A DNA stretch of 64,000 nt from Leishmania martiniquensis. Lineage: Eukaryota > Euglenozoa > Kinetoplastea > Trypanosomatida > Trypanosomatidae. The notes under the pieces are model-generated. The model did not search any database, was not told the origin of the DNA, and saw only the letters and a program-made list of their open reading frames with translations. The translations under genes were made by a program, and so were the position numbers. Location: contig NC_090154.1 in the NCBI RefSeq assembly GCF_017916325.1, positions 561,001-625,000 of the forward strand, written 5' to 3'. Each line of letters starts with the position of its first letter. Position 1 is the first letter of the stretch. Below, one piece after another: positions 8,422 to 20,762 of the stretch.

Positions 8422-11157
8422 ATGTCCATGGAAGAAGGGAAGGACTTGATTGCCTCTTCCTTCAGCGAAGAGGCAATCGTAGAGGCTGTCGCGCGTATCG
8501 TCACGTGCAGCTACGAAAAGTGCTCACTGTGCAACAACATCATTGAAGGCGAAGTCGATCATTGGCGGCGGGAGCATCCACATGTGCAGCACATTCACGA
8601 AATGGTGGCCAAACCCATACCCCCGCTGCAGGCTGGGGAAAGCGAGGGAAGGGCTGCGATGGATATTGGCTCCTTCGCGGTTGCAGCGTCGATCAAGGCG
8701 GATCGCGGCGAGGCTGCCTTCCGTATCGTGCAGCGCGCGCAAGCGCAGCTTCACCGCCTGCTGGAGAATGTAGAGAGGGGGGCATGGCACGTGTACTTGT
8801 TCGGCAGTGTTGTCTCCATGGGCTCGTGGGACGGGGTTGGTGATAGCGACTTCTCTTTCGTGTGCCGAGACATGTGCCAAGTGCCGGATCAGGATGGGCA
8901 ACTCGGGATGCCGGAGGAGGGCGTGGAAGAGGACAACGGCGACGAAGCCGTGGCAGAGGAGGAGGCGGAGGAAGAGGAAGGCGCCGCCGTTGGCGACGAT
9001 GATACCTGCGGCACAGCCGCTGCGGAGAAAGCTCAGTCGCCAGGCGCGAGTCTAAGGGCAGAAAAGCGTATCATTCACAAAATAGTGGCTCGGCTGCGGG
9101 GCGCCGGCTTCCGCTTCGAGGAGCTGGACCCTGTCTTACACACACGCATCCCTGTTGTGCGGCGTAAGCAGGCCGAGCACGAGCCTCTCTCTCTGCATTC
9201 CTCGCCGCAGAAGTCGCTCATTCGTGTTCGCTTCGGCACCACGAGCGCCGAGGCGCAATTCCGCAAACGGCGGCTGAGGGAAGTCATCTCTTCTTACAAC
9301 GCCGAGGAGATGCCGAACCAGGGCACTGAGCAGGGCCGCTCGCTCCTGCTCTCCGTGCCGGACCCCATCGATGCAATCCGCCTCATCTCGGGGCGGGAAC
9401 GTATATACGGCGTGCGTAAGGAGTGGGCGGGCAACCACCGCTCGCCTGAGATCTTCTCCATCGACTTCGACCTCTCGTGCCGCCACCACGGCATACGCAA
9501 TAGCTGGCTGCTACGGCGCTACTTTGAGCAAAGTGAAGTGTTTCGCGTGGGCAACGTCTTTCTCAAGATGTGGAGCAAAGCATGCGGGGTGAACCACTCC
9601 CGCGTGGGCTTCCTGACCTCGTATGCGGTCTCGGTGCTTTGGATTTACTTCCTGCTACGGCGTGGCGAGGTGGCGTTTGTGAACCCTGCAGACATTCCGG
9701 CGCTGCCCAATCCGGAGGAGCAGATGGAAGTTCCGTACATCCCCCTGTGGCCGGATGTGGCCAATGCTGAGGCCAATGCGGCTCGGACGGCGCGCCTTGG
9801 CCGCCTGCTACAAGGCTTCTTCTATTTTTATGCGGAGGAGTTCGACTGGGACTGGCACGTGGTGTCGATACGGCAGCCGTGCGACAGCGCCGCCAGCAGT
9901 CGCACCAAGGTGGACCTTGGCTGGGAGAAGTCCGATACGGTGAGCCTGGTGCTCCGAAACCGTTGCTACCACATCTTCTCCATCGAGGATGTCTATGAGG
10001 ATGACCTCGACCTAGGGAGGCACCTTACGCCGGAGAAGGCAGCATGGACGCGCCTCCAGTTTCGCCTTGCCTATCGGCGGTGCTGCTCGACCCGGAGCCC
10101 TTGTGGAGCTGCGCAGGCGTCGCCTTTGTGGAAAATTTTTGACACGCCGCGGAGGCGAGCAGAAGACGTGCTGCGCGCCCGCCTGTACACATACCTCCTG
10201 CGTCACACCGAGAACGCCGCGGCACCCATCGCCGATATCCTTCAGCAGCTGATCTCGAGCACGCATTCGGCGAAGGGGTATGCGGACACGGACGAGGACC
10301 CCATGTACCTTGCCTGCGCGTACGAGCTGAGCAACCGGCTGTGCGATCTCTGGTTCGACGCGGCGCAAGTTGCGCAAGACACCGCCTTTCACAAAATGCA
10401 CGACCGCCGTAGTACAGACTACACTCCGCCAGTGAACCCCACGAAGCGCGGAGAGTGGGCCGCCGTGTGCACCGATGACCTCCAAGAGCACGAGGACCCG
10501 ACAGTCGCGCATCAGCGGCGCAGTGTGCAACTTACTCCACCACTGAGCACCAAGGCGAGTACTTTGGAGCCACAAGTCGAGCCAGCGGGCTCGCCAGCGT
10601 GTGAGTGGTCTCTGCAGCTCATCGAGTCGCGCCGCAAGTACGACGACTATGCGTCAGTCCTGAGGGCCCGTGCAGGAAACAGGCTCCATCACGCCTCGGC
10701 GGCTGTGATCGGTGCGCACTTGAGTAAGGCTGCCGCTGGCGCGCTGTACCCCCACTGCTTCTACCCCCTTCAGCAGCAACGACTTTTCGGCACTTACGAG
10801 GCTCGCGAAATATTCACACGCTGTGCCGGGGACGTGGTCGCAGAGCTGCAGCACCTCTCCGATCGCAAAGTGCCGGCGGCGCTTGAGGACAGCAGCGGCG
10901 TACTGCATGACCATCATAAGCTCCTGCAGTACCTCAAGAAGCGACTCTTCCCCATCGCTGCGGCCGCAGACCCGAACTACGAAGCAGTACTGCGGTTTTT
11001 ATGTCGGTCGAGGGAGCCCTATATTCACGCTATACGAAGGTTCCGCGGGTCTTGTGAGCGCCCAACGCTGCGCCCGACACAGCTCCTCCTCGACCTTGTT
11101 GATAGCTCGAGTAGCGCCGCCAGTGTGGCGGCTAAACCGAAGGCTCCCCGCCAGTGA
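8422..11157 (+). CDS. RET1: RET1-like mitochondrial 3' terminal uridylyltransferase
   Basis: A 911-residue terminal uridylyltransferase. A C2H2-type finger lies near the N-terminus (C34, C37, H47, H52), as in kinetoplastid RET1. The nucleotidyltransferase signature is clear: LFGS at 126-129 followed by GDSDF with D141 and D143. A third acid candidate is D348 in FSIDFDLS. A PAP-associated central domain follows, with YAVSVLWIYFLL and the VNPADIPALPNP region. The enzyme class adds U tails to guide RNAs and mitochondrial mRNAs. A glutamate-rich insert at about residues 160-205 splits the catalytic region, as expected for the inserted middle domain of TUTases. No strong mitochondrial presequence follows the chosen ATG. 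In-frame sequence back to 8,323 starts without a good leader, so the exact N-terminus is uncertain. Another TUTase paralogue cannot be excluded. Confidence 0.75.
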   Translation: MSMEEGKDLIASSFSEEAIVEAVARIVTCSYEKCSLCNNIIEGEVDHWRREHPHVQHIHEMVAKPIPPLQAGESEGRAAMDIGSFAVAASIKADRGEAAFRIVQRAQAQLHRLLENVERGAWHVYLFGSVVSMGSWDGVGDSDFSFVCRDMCQVPDQDGQLGMPEEGVEEDNGDEAVAEEEAEEEEGAAVGDDDTCGTAAAEKAQSPGASLRAEKRIIHKIVARLRGAGFRFEELDPVLHTRIPVVRRKQAEHEPLSLHSSPQKSLIRVRFGTTSAEAQFRKRRLREVISSYNAEEMPNQGTEQGRSLLLSVPDPIDAIRLISGRERIYGVRKEWAGNHRSPEIFSIDFDLSCRHHGIRNSWLLRRYFEQSEVFRVGNVFLKMWSKACGVNHSRVGFLTSYAVSVLWIYFLLRRGEVAFVNPADIPALPNPEEQMEVPYIPLWPDVANAEANAARTARLGRLLQGFFYFYAEEFDWDWHVVSIRQPCDSAASSRTKVDLGWEKSDTVSLVLRNRCYHIFSIEDVYEDDLDLGRHLTPEKAAWTRLQFRLAYRRCCSTRSPCGAAQASPLWKIFDTPRRRAEDVLRARLYTYLLRHTENAAAPIADILQQLISSTHSAKGYADTDEDPMYLACAYELSNRLCDLWFDAAQVAQDTAFHKMHDRRSTDYTPPVNPTKRGEWAAVCTDDLQEHEDPTVAHQRRSVQLTPPLSTKASTLEPQVEPAGSPACEWSLQLIESRRKYDDYASVLRARAGNRLHHASAAVIGAHLSKAAAGALYPHCFYPLQQQRLFGTYEAREIFTRCAGDVVAELQHLSDRKVPAALEDSSGVLHDHHKLLQYLKKRLFPIAAAADPNYEAVLRFLCRSREPYIHAIRRFRGSCERPTLRPTQLLLDLVDSSSSAASVAAKPKAPRQ

Positions 11158-13596
<2,439 letters not shown>

Positions 13597-15049
13597 CAGG
13601 CTGTACTGCGCCTCATGCGTCTCGCGTGCGACGATGTTCTCTTACCTAGGCCCTCTTTTGCTGCTTTCCGCCCTCCCCTGGGTACGATGAGGACACCACA
13701 TCACCATAGACGTGTGTGGCGCGTCCTTTCGGGGCACGCCTACTCGCAAGAAGTCGGCGTGACATGTCATCCTTCATTGTGGCGTGTAGCACATCGGCTT
13801 GCACAGCGCGATCTAAGGTACAGCGGATGGACTGCAGCAGTGCTGCGCCGATAACCTCACCCCACCCCCTGTTACCACCATCGCGAGCACCATGCTCTCC
13901 TCTGCCCGAGGGAGAAGGTAGAGTCTCCGGCCCCGTTTCGCTATCCGTTTGCGCTTCATTTCATCTTTCTTCATTTCCTCGCTTCCGTCCATTCCGTTTC
14001 GCTCAGCGCTTTCAGCAGAGTGAAGACGTGCCTTGGACAGTGAGTGCGGACGACCAGCCCCCGCCCGCCCTCACCTCCTCTCCTCTCAAGTCGGCCAACG
14101 AGCGCGTCAGTCTCTGCGGAGCACGCGCGCAGAGTTATTTACATGCTTCCTCTCTCTCTCTGTTTGCTTTCTCTTCTGTTCTTTGTGATCCATCGGTGTA
14201 CGGTTCCCCCCCCTTCTCTCCTCTCCCCTGCGGTGCACGACGACGTGGTGAGATCGGGGAACGATGGAGTCTTCCCCTCCTCGCCGAGTGGAAGTGCGGT
14301 CCCTCCTCTGCCCGACGATGTGCAGCCTCACGCGTTTCTTTTTTTTTCTTTATTGGAGAGAGGACCCCAGTGCTCCCCCACCCTCCGACACACGCACCCC
14401 AACACCCTTATGGTCCCCTCCCTCCCGTTATTTCCACTGCGCGATTCCCCTGAGTACGCCTCCCGCCACGCCCGTACACAAGCACAGCATTCACGCGCAC
14501 CTATGCTCTCCGGCGCACACGAAAACGAAAAGGGCAGTCGATGCCCGCCGATATGGCCTCTGTGTAGGCGAAGGGATCGCACACACACGCACACCGCCTA
14601 GAAGTGGGGCCGATCGGGGCGAATGTACTGACTCGATCGCTGGCCTGGAAGAGAGGGCCAGTCGCGCCCCAAGGCCATCCCGGGAAAGGGTGCTTTCACA
14701 TCAGCATTGTCCCTCCCCTCCCCTTCCCTCTATAATGCCCGCCTTTCCGCCTAACGGTGTCTGCGCGCGCCTCTTGTCAACTCTTCCATCGCCTCCCCAC
14801 CCCCCACCCCACACACACACACACACTCGCGACCGCAACAGGAAAAACAGAAGAAGCGGAGAACAAGTATGCCATGACCATCAAAACGCATCGCCATCAG
14901 CCCGTCTAAGGCTGGAGCACATCGCCTTGCCGAGTACCGGTGTCTGCCCCCCTTCCTCCCCCAGCCGCGCCTCGCAAAAACGGCCCATGGCTGCGGGGGG
15001 CCCCCAAAGCCACCGCGCCGGAGCGGTCTTTGACGGCGAGCAGGCTTGC
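13597..15049. other. Intergenic region downstream of CPA
   Basis: About 1.45 kb with no credible gene. It is CT-rich, with CA repeats at about 14,813-14,827. The last 100 or so bases before 15,050 share scattered words with the 5' half of the family-2 repeat and may be a decayed part of the next element. Near 14,990 it grades into the anomalous homopolymer-rich island. Confidence 0.4.
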
Positions 15050-15195
15050 GCCGCAGCGGTGGCGCGCATGGCGTCAGCGCGATTCGAGCGTGTCGGCGCC
15101 CTGGCGTATTGCGTGTGCGCCGCTGCTTCGCACCGCCGCGCGATGGAGCCTATGGTGGGCTGGGGCCTACGGTGGGGTTTCGGCCCCCGTGCCCA
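15050..15195 (+). mobile_element. Family-2 short repeat, internally deleted copy, left border of the island
   Basis: The sequence from the GGCGCGCATGGCGTCAGCGCG block onwards matches the copies at 24.95, 35.3 and 40.8 kb. About 136 bases are missing between two CGTGTCG heptamers that exist in the complete copies, leaving a single heptamer at the joint. It carries CTTCGC and CCTATG, where the 35.3 and 40.8 kb copies have CTTTGC and CCTGTG. It shares those variants only with the copy at 24.95-25.35 kb. Confidence 0.8.
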
Positions 15196-18100
15196 GCGAG
15201 CATTTAGTGGCCGGACTCAAGAAAGAAGTCCGCGCCTCACTTGCACCACGCCGACGCATCAGCAGGAAGCCACCTTCGCCTGTCGCCGCGACCCGTGGAA
15301 TGGAGACGGCCCCTGCTTCGGCCCGTTCACCCGCCCGGGCGCCCGCGGGGGTCTTTCCCGCGGCGTGGAGGGGGGCCGGGGCGTTGCCTAAAAGTCCGGG
15401 GTTTCCGGGCGGGGCCCCCGCGCGGCGCGCGCCCGGCCAGGGCGGCGGCGGCGGCACCAAAAAAAAAGGGGCCGCCCGCCGGGAAAACGCCCCCCCCCGG
15501 ATAGAAAAGGCGGAAACCCCTCACGGCGCGACCACTAGGCAACGCAGCCCGGACCCGCCCCGAGAGCGTTTTGCGCCCCCGACGCCCCTTTTGCCGGAGC
15601 ATCGAAGGCCCAGCCATGAAAGGGCGCACGCCCGGGGCCGAAGGGCCGATACCCGATCAAGGGCGCGTTAGCCTATGGTTGGCGGCCTGGGCCTCGAAAA
15701 ACCCTGGGGGCGCCCCTGGGCCAGAGAACCAAGAACGAGGCGGCGACAGCGGCGCACCCTCCGACCGCGCGGCGGCAATGCCCGTCACCCAGCGACAAAG
15801 GCAACCAGCCACCCCACACAGAAGCGCTTTACAACCTACTCCGATTCACAGGGTTGAAAGCGCACACCCCGCCGAGCCAGCCAGCCCCGATCCTCCTCAG
15901 ATTTTGCCGGCCTGTGCAGCGGGACGCGGTCGTCAATGGAGGGCGTGCTGCCAACAGCGCCCGTCAGTAAAGCCCACGTGGGAGGAAGGAAGACCGTTTT
16001 CGTTTGCGCCACGAATACGCCGAGTATCGGTGAAAAGGCTCTCGTTTTGCGCCCCGCCCCGCCCCCCACCCCCACACACGACCCCACCCCCCTGGCGCGC
16101 CGAAGGCCCGCCCGGATATGGGCAAAGCCAAGCCGCACGGCCCCACAACTGCCCGGGCCACCACAAAAAAGGGGGCCGGAGAGCCCCCAGCCGCCCCCCG
16201 ACCCCGCGCGCCCAATTTCCCCCGCCGGACCCACCCATTCAGCAACCCCTCTTTCCGCACAGCGCCAGCCCTTTTGACCAGAACGGGAGAGCACCCAGAA
16301 GCTGCGTGTACCATTGCCGCGGCTCTCCTCAGGAATAAGCGGCTCAGCACGCAGGAAACGTCTCCCCCTCCCCACAAATCCTTAGATACGGCGAAACCTT
16401 TTCCAGCAAAGAGCCGGCAACCCACCGAGAGCCCCCCGCAGCCCCAGCGTCTTTCGCGCGGCAAGCTCTGAGCAATGAAACCACGCCCATCAATCGTCCA
16501 CCGACGGGGATTCTGCTTGGGGAAGTGTGGCTCGGTTTCCTCCAAAAACATTGCGTCACCCCCCCCACTCCAAATCAGGAATGCTTTGCGCCGCACATAA
16601 TCTACGCGTGGCTGCGCCGGGAGGTAAAGCGGGCGATCCGGCTAGACATTTTGCGGTGGCGGTGTGGCGTTGCGGCTTGGGGGCCCTTACCGTTGGGCGC
16701 CGCCACCCCAAAAGCAAAGAAACCCCCCCCCAGAGGGGTTTTGTGCCCTTGGGCGTGCCACCCGTTTCACTTTCTTACAAAGGCCCGGGGCACCAAAAAG
16801 GGGCGCTAACCAAACCCCATTTTTTTGCTTGGGGGCCATTGGGGTTGGTTTCCGGAGGCGCGGCATTTTTTTTTTTAGACGACCCCACCCCCCACGGCGC
16901 GCGGAGGGCGCCCAGCAGCAAAGCAGCCGCCACAGACCACCACTTGGGATTTCCCAGCGGCCGGAGAAGAAACCGCATCCAAGACCCCTTCAAAACCGCG
17001 TTGCGCGGACCTTTTTTCCGACGAGAAGCCCGGCCGCGGGGCCTTCCCGCTATGGGAAGGGGCGCGCCCCAGCACCGCACCAAACCCGCAAACGCCTGGG
17101 AAAAGGCCCCCAGCCGCCGCCCCGGCAGCACGCCTTTCTTTTCCAGCAGGGCAGACAGAGTTTATTCACTGGCAAAAAGCCTCGACAGCTCGCCTGCTGC
17201 CGTCGTTTCCGCCGGGGTTTTCCCTAACAGGTCGCCCTGCGGTGCTCTGCCTTCCGCCCGCTCCCCGCACGCAAGGGTCCGTGGTAAATGAGCAAAAGCG
17301 CCACCACCAAAGCGGGCAGTAGCACCGCGCCCCACCCCTTGACAAACAGACAATTGAACAAAACCACAAGGATGTGACGATGAAGACTCCTACGCACGGT
17401 GCCGCGCTAAAAAACGAGAACTTTCAGCAGAAGGCCGGGCGCCTTTGGCAAGAAGCACCCGAGGCAGCAAAACGAAAAAAACGAGAAAACAAAGGGAAGG
17501 CGAGAGGAACCGCGGGACCCCGCGCAAGAATAAGCGGGGGTGAAAAACTCCCCGCCCCCCCCCGAGCCCTGTTTCTCCCCACAAAGCGCACCCCCCGCAG
17601 GCAAAATTTGACGGCTTTCAGCCTGGTGGGTGGCGAAGGCAATGTGCGACGCGCTTTGCGGAGCAACGGCCCTGCGGGAGAGGCTGTGGAAAAAGGCCCT
17701 TTCAGATGCACCCAAAGGCTAAGAGGGGCACGCGTAGTTGAGAAAACTGGCGGCCCACCAAATATCACGGCCCTTCGTGGAGGAAAGGGGGCTGGGAGCC
17801 AGCCAGCCCCATCGCAAGAAACCGCTTGAGGAAAAACCCCGCCATTTTTTCAAACCGGTCGAGCCAGAAGGTGTAAAAGATTCCCCGCCTCCATGCCGGG
17901 ACGGGAGCCTGGGCACCCTGAAAAAGTTTTGGCGACGAGAGTGTCCTGCTCTCTTTGCGTCGGAAACTTTGAAAAGGCGGGGGGCGGTTTTATCGGTGGC
18001 TTTTGCTGGGAACAGGGGCCTTTGCCTCGAGCTTGGGGCGCCTGAGGGGCCTCAAAGGCGTGGGTGGCCTGGCGGCAGGTGGAGAAGGGCCCAAGACCCA

Positions 18101-18600
18101 CGCCGCGGGCCCCAAAGCAGGCGGCGCGCCGGCCCCCCCCCCACCGGCAGGCCACGCGCCCGAAAGCCTGGCGAAAGACCGACTGCGCAAAGAACAAAGC
18201 CCAAGAACCCCAGGCCACCCCCAACCCACGCCAAGGCCCCGTGGCGAGAAATGTTGCGCCCCCCCTCGCCGGTAATCGCTTGTTTTGGCGCCGCCGCCAC
18301 CAAACGTCCGCCCCCGCGCAGATAGCCTCGGGCCCTCGGCATGGCGATTTCGCAAAAACCCAGGAGCGCCAAAGTTTTTCGCCCTGCTTAAAGGCCGTTC
18401 CCTTTCCCCATGCTCTGGGGAATGAGCTTCCGTTGCGGAGGCTCGGTTTCTGCGGTCTGTGCTGAGGGCTTCGAAAACGCAGCTGCGAGAACGCCCTTTC
18501 TGCAGAGTTACCCGGGGACACTTTCTATCGAGTGTTTTGGGGCTGCCCAGAAGAGAGCGCGCCGGCCCAGGCGATGACCTAAGCCCCTTTTGGAAACCGG
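15196..18600. other. Anomalous homopolymer-rich, A/C-skewed sequence (left arm of the island)
   Basis: About 3.4 kb unlike the rest of the window. Runs of one base are very frequent, for example nine A at 15,459-15,467, nine C at 15,490-15,498 and eleven T at 16,866-16,876. The + strand is visibly enriched in A and C. Open frames exist but their translations are R/P/G/A-rich without family resemblance, so I call no gene. It could be decayed repeat DNA, or low-quality sequence or assembly filler. Confidence 0.5.
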
Positions 18601-19799
18601 AAAAGTGTGCCCGAGCGCGCTGCTTTGAAGGAGCATTGTGTGTATGATAGTGCCGCGGAGCTTCTCAACTTTGACAGAGGCTTTTTTGCAGCACATCAAT
18701 GTTTAAGCACTCCACTTCGCCATTTGAAATCTGTCCTTGGTACCAGATTGTTTTGGTTTTAGGGGGTCTAGTTTGCTATCAAATCAAAAATGCGTGTGAT
18801 TCTTAAGGCTGCTTTCGGCAGCCCCCGGCGCCTTCCTTTGTTCGCCGCGCCATTGCCGTGCCCCGCCCGGACCCGCCTTTGAAGGGGCCGCCCCGCGGGC
18901 GCCAGCCGCCGCAAAAGCAAAGGCAAAATATGGAGGAAGGTCGCCACTGAGCCTGTGAATTGAACTGCGGTGGCGTGCTTTCTGCTTGCATTATTCTTTG
19001 CGGAAAGCCCCCATTTCTTTCCTGACACCCGCTGCTCCAGAGCGATCGGCGATATAATTGGTAAAGTCGCGCGCGCTTCCTTCAGGGCTTTTTCTTCCAG
19101 CAAAGACCCTTAGATCTTCAATCCCGGGGCCCGGCGCTTTCTCGAAAACAGAAAACCCCCATACGAACTTAGCAAAAGTTCACGTATCATCCCCTGAAAG
19201 CGGTGGAATGAAGAAGCGGCTGTGCTACTCAGCCTGGCGCCCCCACGGCCAGCATAGCGAGGCGCCAGGGCCCTGCTATTTATGGTATCTCTTTCTCGCG
19301 GATGGTCAAGGCGTGCTGTGGATAGAAGTACTTTCTGGAGGGGGGCGCTACCCCATCATGGCCTAAAACTTTCCCGGGCCTTCGGGCACCACAGCCCCCC
19401 ACCACGGCAAACGCTTCCTCTTATTCGCTCGGTTATTCTACAGTGAAGATTCCACACCAACACCTTTGCTGTGCAAGCTCAAAGCCTGCCCAGCTAAGCA
19501 GAAAGCTATTAAGAGCCAGAAAAACAGGGCAAGATGCGTTTGTGCTACCCGAACACTGCGAGAGATGTGAAGTCCAGGCTTGTAGATGAGAATGCGAAAA
19601 GATTTTCGTGCCACTTTTCTACTAAAAGGTGGTGCCACTCCACCCTGCAATCCCCACCGTCTCTCCTGCACACGCATAAGTGCTCTGCACACAAACGGTG
19701 AATACCTGGCGAAGCAGCAAAGCCCTCTCGCCCTCCACGCCACCATCGCCTTTCACACGATAGTTTCGGGGGAAAAAACGTCTTTCCTATCTCTTAACG
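18601..19799. other. Sequence upstream of the mobile-element ORFs
   Basis: About 1.2 kb, more AT-balanced than the arm to its left. No gene is recognised. It may contain the 5' end or promoter of the mobile element. I found no terminal repeat by eye. Confidence 0.35.
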
Positions 19800-20762
19800 A
19801 TGTCGAGCGACACCGCCACCATCAGGGAGAAGGCCATGTACCACGTGGAGGCCCTAAAAATGATGGCGGAGAAAGGCGCCATCACCGAGGAATGCTACCA
19901 CGAGAGGGTGCAGTCGTCACCGGAAACCGCAGCGAAGAGAATCTGTCAGTCAGAGAGGCACAAGACTCCCAGCGAGGATGGCGAGGATCGTCATCGAAAC
20001 ACCCTCCAGTTCGAGACCGAGTGCGAGCTCTTCCCATGGAAAGCTAAGGCCCGCCTGGTCGAGCAGACGATGGGGCTGATCGGTATGGATAAGGAGCGGG
20101 AAGGGGCAGTGGAACGGCTTTGACAAGACTTCATTGCCCGCGCGCGCGAGCGATCGCTTACCCACGCAAAACGACGCAGGCGGCCTACACCATCTTCTCG
20201 GAGGACCCTCTCAGTGGCGTCATGGCATTCATCCACCTGTTTCTGCATATCCCAGGACCAGAGCTTATGATCTGCCACAGCTGGACTCTGGCGAAGCACC
20301 TGTACAGCGATAGGGCTGACCTCTATGGCGCAGCCGTCATGCAGTTGCAATACCCGCTGTTCCCGACAAGGGAACTGGACCCGCTCAATTACCAGCTGCT
20401 CCAGGCGCCAGCGACGAACGCGACCGGGGACACGGCATGCGAGGAGGCGAAGAGAGCGCTGAGCATTGTTTAAGGCGGCCACGCACCCATTTACGGTCCG
20501 GACGGACAGCAGATGGCGGCAGCCGACTACACAGCGCTGGAGCAACGGATGGACCAGCTCCAGAAGCAGATGGAGGCGTACGCCAAGCACTCGCAGCGGC
20601 AGAGCTAGCCACGAGAACCGCAGCAGCAGCCCGCACGGAAGAGCGGGGGGTACCGCAGCCGAGGGGCGCGCCAGCCGCCACCGCAGATCATGTGGCGTGG
20701 CGGTGGGGTGGAGCCCAACGAGCCGGCCAGCGCGGTACGGGACAACGCCGACCCAAGTACAA
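19800..20762 (+). pseudogene. Frame-broken upstream ORF of the mobile element
   Basis: An ATG at 19,800 opens 107 residues of protein-like sequence (MSSDTATIREKAMYHVEALK...) ending at a TGA at 20,121. Protein-like sequence resumes in another frame from about 20,170 (AAYTIFSEDPLSGVMAFIHL...) to a TAA at 20,472. It continues in that same frame, with a second stop at about 20,607, through a coiled-coil-like segment (ALEQRMDQLQKQM) and an arginine/glycine/glutamine-rich stretch to about 20,760. There the next frame takes over with the Ulp1-recombinase ORF. I infer a former single reading frame with at least one frameshift near 20,165-20,185, further lesions at the stops, and another shift near 20,755. 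Function is unknown; an RNA- or DNA-binding leader is only a guess. Confidence 0.5.

Noticed and set aside
15200..18600. Several open frames of 100-255 codons in the left arm of the island
   Set aside because: They are R/P/G/A-rich, occur on both strands and in all frames, and follow from high GC and few stops; no family resemblance.
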